Of a stretch of DNA of 64,000 bases, positions 15,532 to 24,354 are shown piece after piece. Each line of letters begins with the position of its first letter. The stretch's first letter is position 1. This stretch comes from Kribbella italica. GTDB taxonomy: Bacteria; Actinomycetota; Actinomycetes; Propionibacteriales; Kribbellaceae. Below the pieces are notes generated by a model. That model was not told the DNA's origin and ran no database searches. It worked only from the letters and a program-made list of their open reading frames with translations. The translations under genes and the position numbers were made by a program. The stretch lies in NCBI RefSeq assembly GCF_014205135.1, contig NZ_JACHMY010000001.1, positions 992,001 to 1,056,000 on the forward strand, given 5' to 3'.

Positions 15532-17322
15532 CTACTTGCTGTACAGGGATTCCACGTCGGCCTCGTGCTTCTTCATCACGATGTGGCGGCGCAGCGACAG
15601 CTTGAGGGACAGCTCGCCGTTCTCCTGCGTCCAGTCGGTCGGCAGGATGGTGAACTTCTTGATGCCCTCGGCCTTGGACACCGCCGTGTTGGCGTCGTCG
15701 ACCGCGGTCTGGATCTCCGCGATCAGGTCCTTGTCCGTGCACAAGGTCTCGAGGTCGGTCGGCTTGCCGTGCTTCGACGCCCAGTTGCCGATCGTCTCGG
15801 TGTCGATCGTGATCAACGCGGCGATGAACGGCTTGCCGTCGCCGACGACCATGCACTGGCTGACCAGCGGGTGCAGGCGGATCCGGTCCTCCAGCACAGC
15901 GGGGGCGACGTTTTTGCCGCCGGCCGTCACCAGGATCTCCTTCTTGCGGCCGGTGATCCGGATGAAGCCGTCGTCGTCGAACTCGCCGAGGTCACCGGTG
16001 TGGAACCAGCCATCGGCGTCGATCGCGGCCGCGGTCGCCTCGTCGTTCTTCCAGTAGCCGACCATCACCTGGCCACCCTTGAAGCACAGCTCGCCGTCCT
16101 CGGCGACCCCGACCGTCACACCGGGCAGCGGGCGCCCGACGGTGCCGATCCGGATGTCGTTCGGCAGGTTCACCGAGACGGCGGCGGTGGTCTCGGTCAG
16201 GCCGTAGCCCTCCAGCACCGGGACTCCGATGCCACGGAAGAAATGGCCGAGCCGGTCGCCCAGCGGCGCGCCGCCGGAGACGGCGTAGTCGACCTGCCCG
16301 CCGAGTACGCCGCGCAGCTTGCCGTAGACCAGCTTGTCGAACAGCGCGTGCTTGGCCTTCAGACCGATCCCCGGGCCGCCCTGGTCGAGCGCCTGCGAGT
16401 ACGCGATCGCGGTCGCCGCGGCGGCGTCGAAGATCTTGCCCTTGCCGGCCGCGTGCGCGGTCTGGCTGGCGGTGTTGAACACCTTCTCGAACACCCGCGG
16501 CACGCTGAGGATGAACGTCGGCCTGAACTCGCCGAGGTCCGCGACCAGGTTCTTCACGTCGGCGGTGTGGCCGACCTTGACCCGCATCATCACGCAGCCG
16601 ACCTGGATGATCCGGGCGAACACGTGCGCCAGCGGCAGGAACAGCAGCGTCGACGCGCCCTCGAGCCGGAACAGGTCCGGCAGGATCTTCGTCGCCGACC
16701 CGAGCTCGTCCATGAAGTTCGCGTGGGTGACGTGGCAGCCCTTCGGCCGGCCCGTCGTACCCGAGGTGTAGATCAGCGTGGCCAGGTCGCCCGGCACGAC
16801 CGCCGTACGGCGCTTGTCGAGCTCCGCGTCGCTGATCTGCTGGCCGAGCACGGTCAGCTCGTCGACCGCGCCGGACTCGATCTGCCAGATCTCCTGCAGT
16901 GCGGGAGCCTCCGCGCGGGCGGACTCGACGACGGCGCCGTGCGCGGCGTTCTCGACGACGGCGACGACGGCCTCGGAGTCGGTCAGGATCCACTGGACCT
17001 GCGAGGTCGAGGAGGTCTCGTAGATCGGCACGGTCGCGGCGCCGATGCTCCAGATCGCGTAGTCGATCAGCGTCCACTCGTACCGCGTCGCGCTCAGCAG
17101 GGCGACCCGGTCGCCGTGCTTCACGCCGGCCGCGATCAGGCCCTTGGCCACGCCCGCGACCTGGTCGGCGAACTGCGCGGCGGTGATGTCGAGCCAGCCG
17201 CCCTCGACCCGCTTGCTGAACACCGCGGTGTCCGGGTGCGACGATGCGTTCGCCCAGACCGGATCGGCCAGCCCGCCAGTGGTCGGGGCGTCGATCACAG
17301 CAGGGACGGTGTACTCACGCAT
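15532..17322 (-). CDS. Long-chain fatty-acid-CoA ligase (FadD15-like)
   Basis: 596 residues, full length. ANL-superfamily motifs are present in order: LIYTSGTTGRPKG (P-loop), GYGLTETTAA, WFHTGDLGEF and GRKKEILVTAGGKN. It should activate long-chain fatty acids to acyl-CoA through an acyl-adenylate in the cytoplasm. ATG 17322 is preceded by GAGGAGA. It is divergent from the SRPBCC/ArsA/glucokinase set; the same association of a FadD15-type ligase with cyclase-like proteins, ArsA, PlsC and class II DAHP synthase is known in mycobacteria and streptomycetes (from memory). Confidence 0.9.
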   Translation of the reverse strand: MREYTVPAVIDAPTTGGLADPVWANASSHPDTAVFSKRVEGGWLDITAAQFADQVAGVAKGLIAAGVKHGDRVALLSATRYEWTLIDYAIWSIGAATVPIYETSSTSQVQWILTDSEAVVAVVENAAHGAVVESARAEAPALQEIWQIESGAVDELTVLGQQISDAELDKRRTAVVPGDLATLIYTSGTTGRPKGCHVTHANFMDELGSATKILPDLFRLEGASTLLFLPLAHVFARIIQVGCVMMRVKVGHTADVKNLVADLGEFRPTFILSVPRVFEKVFNTASQTAHAAGKGKIFDAAAATAIAYSQALDQGGPGIGLKAKHALFDKLVYGKLRGVLGGQVDYAVSGGAPLGDRLGHFFRGIGVPVLEGYGLTETTAAVSVNLPNDIRIGTVGRPLPGVTVGVAEDGELCFKGGQVMVGYWKNDEATAAAIDADGWFHTGDLGEFDDDGFIRITGRKKEILVTAGGKNVAPAVLEDRIRLHPLVSQCMVVGDGKPFIAALITIDTETIGNWASKHGKPTDLETLCTDKDLIAEIQTAVDDANTAVSKAEGIKKFTILPTDWTQENGELSLKLSLRRHIVMKKHEADVESLYSK

Positions 17323-17433
17323 CCGCGTCTCCTCGGTCGAGATGTCAGGCAGGATGTCGGCTTCGGCGCACGTTACAGTCACTTACCCACAAGTAGCCAG
17401 GTCAGTGTGACCCAAGGAACCAAGGACAGATGC

Positions 17434-18357
17434 ATGCACGTCACGAAGCTGGACATCAGCTGCGACGACCTGGTCGTCGCGGATCCAGCCTACGTGGCGC
17501 AGCGGCTCGGTTCGGACACCCTGTGGCGTGAATGGTGGCCCGAACTCGTCCTGACCCCGTCCGAGCGACGTGGGGTGGAGGGCGTCCGCTGGGCCGTCAC
17601 CGGTGCCGCGGTCGGTACGGCGGAGTGGTGGCTGGAGGAGGTCCGCGACGGTGTCGTCGTGCACTGGTATCTGCGGGCCGACCCCGTACGGCGTACCGGC
17701 GTACGGCGGTTGCGGCGGCTGCAGGAGTCGTACGTCGCGCGGTACCGGGAGCGGATCTGGCGGTTCAAGGACGAAGTCGAAACGGGCCGCGCCGCGGGCG
17801 AGCGCAGGTCCGGCTGGGAACCCGCGATAGTCTCCGGGAGGGGCACCGGTGCCCCGCACCCGGCCGTGCCGCAGAACAACCTGCACGCGGACCGGCGACC
17901 GTCCCGGCAGCGGAGAGGTGAATCGATGGCAGAGCAGACCACCTCGACCATCGTCGTGAACGCGACCCCGAAGGCGATCATGGCGGTGATCGCGGACTTC
18001 GAGGCCTACCCGGAGTGGGCGGACTCGATGCGGGAGACGCAGGTGCTGTCGACCGACGAGGCCGGCCGGCCCAAACAGGTCCGGTTCAAGGTGGATGCCG
18101 GGGCGATCTCCGACGAGTACACGCTGGACTACGTCTGGTCCCGCAACGAGGTGACCTGGTCGCTGGTGCAGGCCAAGATGGTCAAGGGCATGGACGGCGC
18201 GTACGTGCTGCGCGACCTCGGTGCCGAGGGGACCGAGGTGACCTACCGGCTGGCGGTCGACGTGGCCATCCCGATGATCGGAATGCTCAAGCGCAAGGCG
18301 GAGAAAGTCATCATCGACACGGCCCTCAAGGGGCTGAAGAAGCGCGTCGAGTCCTGA
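17434..18357 (+). CDS. Two-domain SRPBCC (polyketide cyclase-like) ORF
   Basis: 307 residues if translated from ATG 17434, which has AAGGACAG upstream. Residues 1-125 are a START/SRPBCC-like domain (LWREWWPELVLTPSERRG, ARYRERIWRFKDEVE); then a 40-residue unordered Arg/Pro-rich linker; then a second complete SRPBCC domain starting MAEQTTSTIVVNATPKAI. Homologous loci usually carry these as two separate genes (recalled). No stop codon separates them here, and an internal start with its own SD is present at 17926, so both a fusion and a separate short product are possible. Such proteins bind hydrophobic ligands; function unknown. Confidence 0.6.
   Translation: MHVTKLDISCDDLVVADPAYVAQRLGSDTLWREWWPELVLTPSERRGVEGVRWAVTGAAVGTAEWWLEEVRDGVVVHWYLRADPVRRTGVRRLRRLQESYVARYRERIWRFKDEVETGRAAGERRSGWEPAIVSGRGTGAPHPAVPQNNLHADRRPSRQRRGESMAEQTTSTIVVNATPKAIMAVIADFEAYPEWADSMRETQVLSTDEAGRPKQVRFKVDAGAISDEYTLDYVWSRNEVTWSLVQAKMVKGMDGAYVLRDLGAEGTEVTYRLAVDVAIPMIGMLKRKAEKVIIDTALKGLKKRVES
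17926..18357 (+). CDS. SRPBCC family protein, internal start of the preceding ORF
   Basis: 143 residues from ATG 17926, preceded by GGAGAGGTGAATCG, the strongest ribosome-binding site in the region. The product is a complete helix-grip protein (VIADFEAYPEWADSMRET near residues 25-42, DGAYVLRDLGAEGTEVTY near 95-112). Four bases separate its stop from the ArsA start, so translation of the pair is coupled. It resembles the single-domain cyclase-like protein next to ArsA in mycobacteria. Confidence 0.7.
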   Translation: MAEQTTSTIVVNATPKAIMAVIADFEAYPEWADSMRETQVLSTDEAGRPKQVRFKVDAGAISDEYTLDYVWSRNEVTWSLVQAKMVKGMDGAYVLRDLGAEGTEVTYRLAVDVAIPMIGMLKRKAEKVIIDTALKGLKKRVES

Positions 18358-18361
18358 TTCC

Positions 18362-19636
18362 GTGACACGCGTTCTGCTGTACACAGGTAAAGGTGGCGTG
18401 GGCAAGACCACGTCCGCGGCCGGCACCGCCACGCTGGCCGCCTTGCGGGGCCTCCGCACGCTGGTGCTGTCGACCGACGCCGCGCACTCGCTGTCGGACG
18501 CCTTCGACTCCGAGGTCGGCGGCGAGCCGACCGAGATCGACGACCTGCTGTTCGTGCAGCAGATCGACGCGCAGCGGCGGTTCGAGCGGTCCTGGGGTGA
18601 CATCCAGGCCTACCTACGGTCGGTGCTGCACGTCGTCGGGGTCGACCCGATGGAGGCCGAGGAACTGACCGTGCTGCCGGGCGCCGAAGAGGTGCTCGCG
18701 CTGCTCGAGGTCCGCGATCACGTGCGGTCCGGGCGCTGGGACGTCGTCGTGGTCGACTGCGCGCCGACGGCGGAGACGCTGCGGCTGCTCGCGCTGCCGG
18801 AGGCCCTGAGCTGGTACATGGACCGGATCATCAACGCCGAGCGCAAGGTGCTGCGGTCGTTCCGGCCGTTGCTCGGCAAGGCGTCGGGGTTGCCGATGCC
18901 GGACGACACTGTCTTCGATGCGCTACGGCGGTTACAGAAGGACCTCGCGGACATCCGGGCGTTGCTGGCCGGGCCGGATGCGTCGGTGCGGCTGGTGCTG
19001 ACGCCGGAGGCCGTGGTGGTCGCCGAGGCTCGTCGGTCGATGACGACGCTTTCCTTGTACGGGTACCGCGTGGACGGGATCGTGGCGAACCGGGTGTTCC
19101 CGGCGGCCGGGGCCGACAACTGGCGGCGGCAGTGGGTCGCCGCGCAGCGGGGGATCCTCGAGGACGTCCAGGACTCGTTCAGTCCGCTGCCGATCTGGGA
19201 GTCGCCGTACCGGGCCTGCGAGCCGGTCGGGGTCGAGGAGCTCGCTGCGTTCGCCGTCGAGATGTACGGCGGGGACGATCCGTTCGCGCGGGCCTCCGAC
19301 GAGACCTCGCTGCTGGTGGACCGGCACATCGACACCGACGGGCGGACGTACATCCTGACGTTGCCGTTGCCGCTGGCATCGGCCGCCGATCTCGAGCTCG
19401 CGCGGCACGGGGACGAGCTGATCATCACCGTCGGGTCGTACCGTCGGGTGATTCCGTTGCCGGCGGCACTGGCTCGCGGGGTCGTCGCCGGGGCCCGGCT
19501 GGACGACGGGAAGCTGCAGGTGCGGTTCGCGCCGCGCGATCCGCTGCCGCGGCCGGTCCTCGAGCCGGACCTCGCCGAGGAGTTCCGCGAACAGATGGAG
19601 CTCGACGAGACGCCGATCCCGGAGGGCACTCGATGA
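18362..19636 (+). CDS. ArsA-family ATPase
   Basis: 424 residues. The deviant Walker A GKGGVGKTT occupies residues 9-17; VLSTDAAHSLSDAF is the switch I region and VVVDCAPTAETLRLLALP the A-loop. A C-terminal small beta domain (about 330-420) resembles the Hsp20-like ArsA extension. No arsenic genes are nearby and the arsenite-binding Cys triad is not evident, so tail-anchored or envelope protein handling is more likely than arsenite export. GTG 18362 start. Its stop overlaps the next start (ATGA). Confidence 0.85.
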   Translation: MTRVLLYTGKGGVGKTTSAAGTATLAALRGLRTLVLSTDAAHSLSDAFDSEVGGEPTEIDDLLFVQQIDAQRRFERSWGDIQAYLRSVLHVVGVDPMEAEELTVLPGAEEVLALLEVRDHVRSGRWDVVVVDCAPTAETLRLLALPEALSWYMDRIINAERKVLRSFRPLLGKASGLPMPDDTVFDALRRLQKDLADIRALLAGPDASVRLVLTPEAVVVAEARRSMTTLSLYGYRVDGIVANRVFPAAGADNWRRQWVAAQRGILEDVQDSFSPLPIWESPYRACEPVGVEELAAFAVEMYGGDDPFARASDETSLLVDRHIDTDGRTYILTLPLPLASAADLELARHGDELIITVGSYRRVIPLPAALARGVVAGARLDDGKLQVRFAPRDPLPRPVLEPDLAEEFREQMELDETPIPEGTR

Positions 19637-20313
19637 CACCGCCGAAGGAGCCCGTGGGGTCCGTCGCCGAGGAGGCGGCCAAGCTGTTCGCCGTACTGCG
19701 GGCTGCTGGTGCCGCGGATTTTGCCGACCCCGCCGCCACGCGGGCTGAGGCCGGCGCGGATGCGGCCGGCGAGGCCGCGCGGGCTGAGGCCGCTGCGGCC
19801 GGGGAAGAGCGTGGGGGTGCCGAGGCCGACGACACAGCAGGTGGCGAGCGGGGCGGCCGGGTGCGCTCGGCAGGTGGTGAGCGGGGCGGCCGCGGGCGCT
19901 CGGCCTCCAGCGGCTTTGCCGCGGAGGGGGCCTATGCCACTAGCGCGGATGCGGCCGGTGAGGCCGCGGGGGCTGGGGCCGCTGCGGCCGGAGAAGAGCG
20001 TGGGAGTGCGGGGGCTGATCGGTCTGGGGCTGGGGCCGATCACGAGCACGGGGCCAACTGTCAGTGGTGTCCTGTGTGTCAGTTGATTGGCAAGGTGCGG
20101 CAGACCAGTCCCGAGACCATCGAGCAGCTGTCCACGGCGGCGGCGGGGGTGCTGGGGGCTGTGCGGGGTTTGGTGGAGGCCGCGGCCGAGGCGGCGCGGC
20201 AGGCGAAGGTGGACGCAGAGTCGCGGGCCGCTGGGGAGCAGGACACGGAAAGACCAGCTCGGTCGCGGGTGGACCGGATCGACGTGAGTGAGGACCCCGA
20301 ACCATGGGACTGA
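19633..20313 (+). CDS. DUF5304-like protein with Ala/Gly-rich repeats and CxxCxxC motif
   Basis: 226 residues. Residues 1-30 (VGSVAEEAAKLFAVLRAA) and the C-terminal half are recognisable from small actinobacterial proteins encoded between ArsA and glucokinase; the diagnostic piece is HGANCQWCPVCQLIGKVR, a possible metal-binding CxxCxxC near residue 140. Residues about 35-130 are a repetitive Ala/Gly/Glu/Arg-rich tract with repeated EAAGAEAAAAGEER-like blocks. Starts within the ArsA stop (ATGA) and overlaps glucokinase by 10 bp, so it is firmly in the operon. Function unknown. Confidence 0.65.
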   Translation: MTPPKEPVGSVAEEAAKLFAVLRAAGAADFADPAATRAEAGADAAGEAARAEAAAAGEERGGAEADDTAGGERGGRVRSAGGERGGRGRSASSGFAAEGAYATSADAAGEAAGAGAAAAGEERGSAGADRSGAGADHEHGANCQWCPVCQLIGKVRQTSPETIEQLSTAAAGVLGAVRGLVEAAAEAARQAKVDAESRAAGEQDTERPARSRVDRIDVSEDPEPWD

Positions 20314-21263
20314 CCATCGGCATCGACGTCGGCGGTACGAAGATCGCGGCGGGCGTGGTCGGCCGCGACGGGACGATCGGGGCGCGTGCGCACCGTGACA
20401 CCCCGGCGGGATCGGTCGACGAGACCGCGCAGGCGATCTGCGACGCGGCCGCGGAGCTGATCGCGGGGCACGACGTCGAGGCGGTCGGGATCGGCGCGGC
20501 CGGGTTCGTGTCGTCGGACCGGGCGACCGTGCTGTTCGCACCCAACCTGGCCTGGCGCGACGAGCCGCTGGGGAAGCGGGTGGCCGACGTACTGAAGGTT
20601 CCGGTCGTCGTCGAGAACGACGCCAACGCCGCGGCGTGGGGCGAGTTCGCGTTCGGCGCGGCCAAGGACGTCGAGCACATGGTCTGCGTGACCGTCGGGA
20701 CCGGCATCGGCGGCGGGGTCGTCATCGGCGGTGAGCTGCTGCGCGGTGCGCACGGCGTCGCGGCCGAGCTCGGCCACATGCGCGTCGTACCGGGTGGTCA
20801 TCGGTGTGGTTGTGGCGCGCGCGGGTGCTTGGAGCAGTACGCCTCCGGGCGCGCGCTGGTGCGTGAGGGGCGTGCGCAGGCGGAGTCCGGTTCGCTGGCG
20901 GCGGCGCAGCTGATGAGCGTCATCGGCATCACCGACCCCGCCGAGCTGACCGGGCCGATGATCACCGAGGCCGCCGCGGGCGGCGACCCGTGCGCGGTCG
21001 AGCTGCTCGACGACCTCGGCCGCTGGCTGGGGGAGGGACTCGCGAGCTTCGCGACGCTGTTCGACCCGAGCACGATCGTGATCGGCGGCGGCGTGAGCGC
21101 GGCCAAGGACCTGCTGCTGAACTCGGCGCAGGTCGCGTTCGAGAAGAACCTGCCGGCCCGCGCGAACCGTCCGCACCCGAGCATCGTGATGGCCCAGCTC
21201 GGCAACGACGCGGGCATCATCGGCGCCGCCGACCTGGCCCGCCGCCCGGTGGAGAACCGCTAG
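20304..21263 (+). CDS. ROK-family glucokinase (first copy)
   Basis: 319 residues. ATP-binding GIDVGGTK at 6-13, sugar-binding END at 104-106, ExGH at 155-158 and the zinc cluster GHRCGCGARGC at 165-175 are all intact, so an active glucokinase phosphorylating glucose at C6 is expected. In Streptomyces a ROK glucokinase (GlkA) also mediates glucose repression; whether this one does is unknown. Starts 10 bp inside the preceding gene. Confidence 0.9.
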   Translation: MGLTIGIDVGGTKIAAGVVGRDGTIGARAHRDTPAGSVDETAQAICDAAAELIAGHDVEAVGIGAAGFVSSDRATVLFAPNLAWRDEPLGKRVADVLKVPVVVENDANAAAWGEFAFGAAKDVEHMVCVTVGTGIGGGVVIGGELLRGAHGVAAELGHMRVVPGGHRCGCGARGCLEQYASGRALVREGRAQAESGSLAAAQLMSVIGITDPAELTGPMITEAAAGGDPCAVELLDDLGRWLGEGLASFATLFDPSTIVIGGGVSAAKDLLLNSAQVAFEKNLPARANRPHPSIVMAQLGNDAGIIGAADLARRPVENR

Positions 21264-21684
21264 TGCGGCGAGCAGCCGGTACGCCGGTCCGCCCGCTGCG
21301 CGGCGGGCCGTTCCGCCTCACCCCGCCGACAGCTACCAAGTGCCGGCCACCGATCGGGAACCGCGAGTCTTCCGCGCCCGTGCCGCCACACCGTGAGTCG
21401 GTTGCGCCCGTGCCGCGCATCGGTGGGTCGGTTGAGCCCGGCCACGGTGAGTCGGTTGAGCCCCGCCACCGTGAGTCGGTTGCGCGCGTGCCGCGTCACC
21501 GTGAGTCGCTCGTCCCCATCCCGCGTGGCCGGGACGGCGCGTCCGCCGTACGCGCCCTGCGTACAGGCGGGGCGGAGGAGGCCGCGGTGTGCGGTGTGCG
21601 GCGGTTGGCAGGGCGTGGTTGGCTGGATGTGTCCGGTGAAGTGGTCCAGGGGGCTGTTGGGGGTACGGCGAGGAGGGTCGTGCG
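21264..21684. other. Non-coding spacer between the two glucokinases
   Basis: 421 bp with no convincing gene. A plus-strand frame from 21263 to 21694 stays open, but it is dominated by low-complexity repeats, lacks an SD and runs into the next gene start. Apart from the 24/30-bp repeats nothing is recognised; a promoter for the second glucokinase may lie near 21600-21670. Confidence 0.5.
21363..21530 (+). repeat. 24/30-bp tandem repeat array
   Basis: GAGTCG-type cores begin at 21365, 21395, 21425, 21449, 21473 and 21503, giving periods of 30, 30, 24, 24 and 30 bp. The unit is close to GTGAGTCGGTTGCGCCCGTG. Period changes of 6 bp indicate a subunit structure. Confidence 0.8.
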
Positions 21685-22848
21685 ATGGCTCTGACACAGG
21701 CGCTGACGATCGGGATCGACATCGGTGGCACCAAGGTGGCCGCCGGGGTGGTCGACCCCGAGGGCAACATCCTGGACAGGTTGCGGCGTGACACGCCGAC
21801 CAAGGACCCGCGCGAGACCGAGGACGCGATCGCGGACATCGTCCGGGACCTGGAGTCGCGGCACGACGTGATCGCGGTCGGGATCGGCGCGGCCGGGTTC
21901 GTCGACGGAACGCGGTCGTCGGTGCTGTTCGCGCCGCACCTGGCCTGGCGGCACGAACCGCTGCGCGACGCGGTCGAGCGCCGCCTCGGGCTCCCGGTCG
22001 TCGTCGAGAACGACGCGAACGCCGCCGCTTGGTCGGAGTGGCGGTTCGGCGGCGGGCAGGGCGAGAGCCACCTGGTCTGCGTGACGCTCGGGACCGGTAT
22101 CGGCGGCGCGATCCTGAACGACGGCGCGCTGCAGCGCGGCAAGTTCGGCATCGCCGGCGAGTTCGGGCACATGCAGGTGGTGCCGGGCGGTCATCGCTGC
22201 GAGTGCGGCAACCGCGGGTGCTGGGAGCAGTACGCGTCGGGGAACGCGCTGACGCGAGAGGCCCGCGAGCTGGCGCTGTCCGGTTCGCCGGTCGCGCACA
22301 ACCTGCTGCGGGCGGCCGAGGGCGACCCGCGCAAGATCAACGGGCCGATGGTGACCGAGCTGGCCAAGGACGGCGACCCGGTCGCCGTCGAGCTGCTCGA
22401 GGACGTCGGCCGCTGGCTGGGCATCGGCCTGGCCAACCTCGCGGCCGCGCTCGACCCGGGCACGTTCGTGATCGGCGGTGGAGTGTCGGACGCGGGCGAG
22501 CTGCTGCTGGCGCCGGCGCGTGAGGCGTTCAAGCGGACGCTGACCGGGCGCGGGTTCCGGCCGGAGGCGCGCATCGTCCGCGCCGTACTGGGCCCGGAGG
22601 CCGGCATGGTCGGTGCGGCTGACCTCGCGCGCGAGGAGGCGACCTGGCTGCGCCGGGTCCGGGTGAAGACGACCGCGGTGACGGCGAAGACGGCCGGGGC
22701 TCGCAGTGGTCGCTCGACGCGTCACGAGCGCGCCGCCCGGAAGTCGGCCGGTCGTCGTACCGGAATGCGCGCGGCCGCGCCGGAGCTTCCGCCGGGCGAG
22801 CTGCAACTCGACAAGACCCCCGAGCTGCAGGGCGACCCCGAGGCATGA
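21685..22848 (+). CDS. ROK-family glucokinase (second copy, extended C-terminus)
   Basis: 387 residues. All ROK landmarks are intact: GIDIGGTK at 10-17, END at 108-110, EFGH at 159-162 and GHRCECGNRGC at 169-179. The catalytic domain ends near residue 312; a basic, Ala/Arg/Lys-rich tail of about 75 residues (RVKTTAVTAKTAGARSGRS) ends in an acidic stretch. The tail is absent from copy one and could bind nucleic acid or a partner. The stop overlaps the next start (ATGA). A tandem duplication followed by divergence is likely. Confidence 0.85.
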   Translation: MALTQALTIGIDIGGTKVAAGVVDPEGNILDRLRRDTPTKDPRETEDAIADIVRDLESRHDVIAVGIGAAGFVDGTRSSVLFAPHLAWRHEPLRDAVERRLGLPVVVENDANAAAWSEWRFGGGQGESHLVCVTLGTGIGGAILNDGALQRGKFGIAGEFGHMQVVPGGHRCECGNRGCWEQYASGNALTREARELALSGSPVAHNLLRAAEGDPRKINGPMVTELAKDGDPVAVELLEDVGRWLGIGLANLAAALDPGTFVIGGGVSDAGELLLAPAREAFKRTLTGRGFRPEARIVRAVLGPEAGMVGAADLAREEATWLRRVRVKTTAVTAKTAGARSGRSTRHERAARKSAGRRTGMRAAAPELPPGELQLDKTPELQGDPEA

Positions 22849-23555
22849 GCGTGGGCCCGTCGTTGCGGGTGCTCTCCTACAACGTGCATCGCTGGGGCGA
22901 CGACCGGGAGGCGCTGGCGCGCGTCGTACAGGCGTGTGCTCCTGATGTCGCGCTGGTGCAGGAGGCGCCGACCTGGTGGGGGACCCGGCGCAAGCGGCGG
23001 GCGATGGCGGCGTCGTTCGGGATGACGTACGTCGCCGGCGCCGCCCGCAACGCCATTTTGGTTGCTGGAAGCACCGAAGTGCTGGAACCCCTGCACTGGC
23101 GGGTCTGGCGGCCTTTCCTGCGCCGCAGGTTCCGGCTGATCGCCACCCAACTGCCCGGTGGCGGAGTCGGCGGGCGCGTGACGCTCGGCTCGACCCCGCT
23201 GGCGTTGGTCGTCTGCCACCTCGGCCTGCACATCCGCGGCCGCCAGCACGAGCTGGAACAGGTGCTGAAGGGCTGTCGCTCCTTCAACCTTCCGTACCTC
23301 CTGGTCGGCGACCTCAACGAGGAACCCGACGGCCCGGTCTGGAAGCGCTTGGCCGACGAGGGCCTCACCGATCTCGGTATCGACGCCGGCCCGACCTTCC
23401 ACTCCGACAACCCGGAACGCCGCATCGACGGCGCCCTGCTGTCGCCGGAGCTCCACGGCCGCCTGATCCCGCTCGACGAGATCGACGGCGTCACTCGCGA
23501 CGACCTCGCGAAGGGCTCCGACCACTTGCCGCTGCTGATCGAGCTGACCGAATAA
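22845..23555 (+). CDS. Endonuclease/exonuclease/phosphatase-family protein
   Basis: 236 residues with the EEP-fold metal and catalytic motifs: LRVLSYNVHRW (9-19), ALVQEAP (about 35-41), VVCHLGLH, LVGDLNEEPDGPVW and a final GSDHLPLLIEL. Fold members hydrolyse phosphodiesters or phosphate esters of nucleic acids or lipids. No signal peptide. Starts inside the stop of glucokinase 2, so it is the last gene of that operon. Confidence 0.85.
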   Translation: MSVGPSLRVLSYNVHRWGDDREALARVVQACAPDVALVQEAPTWWGTRRKRRAMAASFGMTYVAGAARNAILVAGSTEVLEPLHWRVWRPFLRRRFRLIATQLPGGGVGGRVTLGSTPLALVVCHLGLHIRGRQHELEQVLKGCRSFNLPYLLVGDLNEEPDGPVWKRLADEGLTDLGIDAGPTFHSDNPERRIDGALLSPELHGRLIPLDEIDGVTRDDLAKGSDHLPLLIELTE

Positions 23556-23595
23556 CAGGTGGCCGCCGGGCCTGAGCGGACGGCAGGATGAGGGG

Positions 23596-24354
23596 ATGAC
23601 GAGCAGACCTGTTGCGCTGGTGACCGGAGTCGGACGACGCGTCGGGATCGGTGCCGGGATCGCGGAGGCGCTCGCGGCGAGCGGGTGGGACGTTGCCTTC
23701 AGCTACCTGACCGGGTACGACGCGCGGATGCCGTGGGGGCCGGACGCCGAGGCGCGTGCCGAGACGACCGCCGTACTGGAAGGGCACGGCGCGCGGGTGC
23801 TCGCGGTCGAGGCCGATCTGCAGGACGTCGACGCGCCGGCCGCGCTGATCGGCACGGTGCGCGACGAGCTCGGACCCGTCCGCGCGCTGGTGATGGCGCA
23901 CTGCGAGAGCGTCGACAGCAGCATCCTCGACACCACCGTCGAGAGCTTCGACCGGCACTTCGCGGTGAACGCGCGGGCGATCTGGCTGCTGATCAAGGCG
24001 TACGCCGAGCAGTTCGACGCGCCGTACGGCACCGGCCGGATCGTCGCACTGACCAGCGATCACACCGTGCACAACCTGCCGTACGGCGCGAGCAAGGGCG
24101 CGCTGGACAGGATCACTCTGGCCGCCGCCGAAGAGCTCAAGCACCTCGGGCTGACCGCGAACGTCGTCAACCCGGGTCCGATCGACACCGGCTGGATGTC
24201 GGCGGAGATCAAGCAGTCGGGGACCGACGCCACCGCGCTCGGTCGCCTCGGCACTCCGCAGGACACCGGGGACCTGATCAGCTTCCTCTGTTCCGAGCGG
24301 GGCGGCTGGATGAACGGCCAGCTGCTCTACAGCAACGGTGGTTTCAAGCCGTAG
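23596..24354 (+). CDS. Short-chain dehydrogenase/reductase
   Basis: 252 residues. Rossmann start VTGVGRRVGIGAGIAEAL, catalytic Ser154, Tyr163 and Lys167 (SDHTVHNLPYGASK) and a PGPIDTGW loop at about 188-195 define a classical SDR using NAD(P)H. The nucleotide loop resembles 3-oxoacyl-ACP reductases but the substrate is unknown. A -10 like CAGGAT six bases before ATG 23596 suggests a leaderless transcript. Its TAG abuts the convergent TAG of the enoyl-CoA hydratase gene with no gap. Confidence 0.85.
   Translation: MTSRPVALVTGVGRRVGIGAGIAEALAASGWDVAFSYLTGYDARMPWGPDAEARAETTAVLEGHGARVLAVEADLQDVDAPAALIGTVRDELGPVRALVMAHCESVDSSILDTTVESFDRHFAVNARAIWLLIKAYAEQFDAPYGTGRIVALTSDHTVHNLPYGASKGALDRITLAAAEELKHLGLTANVVNPGPIDTGWMSAEIKQSGTDATALGRLGTPQDTGDLISFLCSERGGWMNGQLLYSNGGFKP

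Noticed and set aside
18362..19636. Arsenite-export ATPase
   Set aside because: ArsA fold is clear, but there is no ArsB/ArsR-metal context and no visible Cys triad; called ArsA-family only.
21263..21694. Small gene between the glucokinases encoding RESVAPVPRH-like repeats
   Set aside because: No SD, no conserved segment outside the repeats, and the end overlaps the next gene start; kept as a repeat region.
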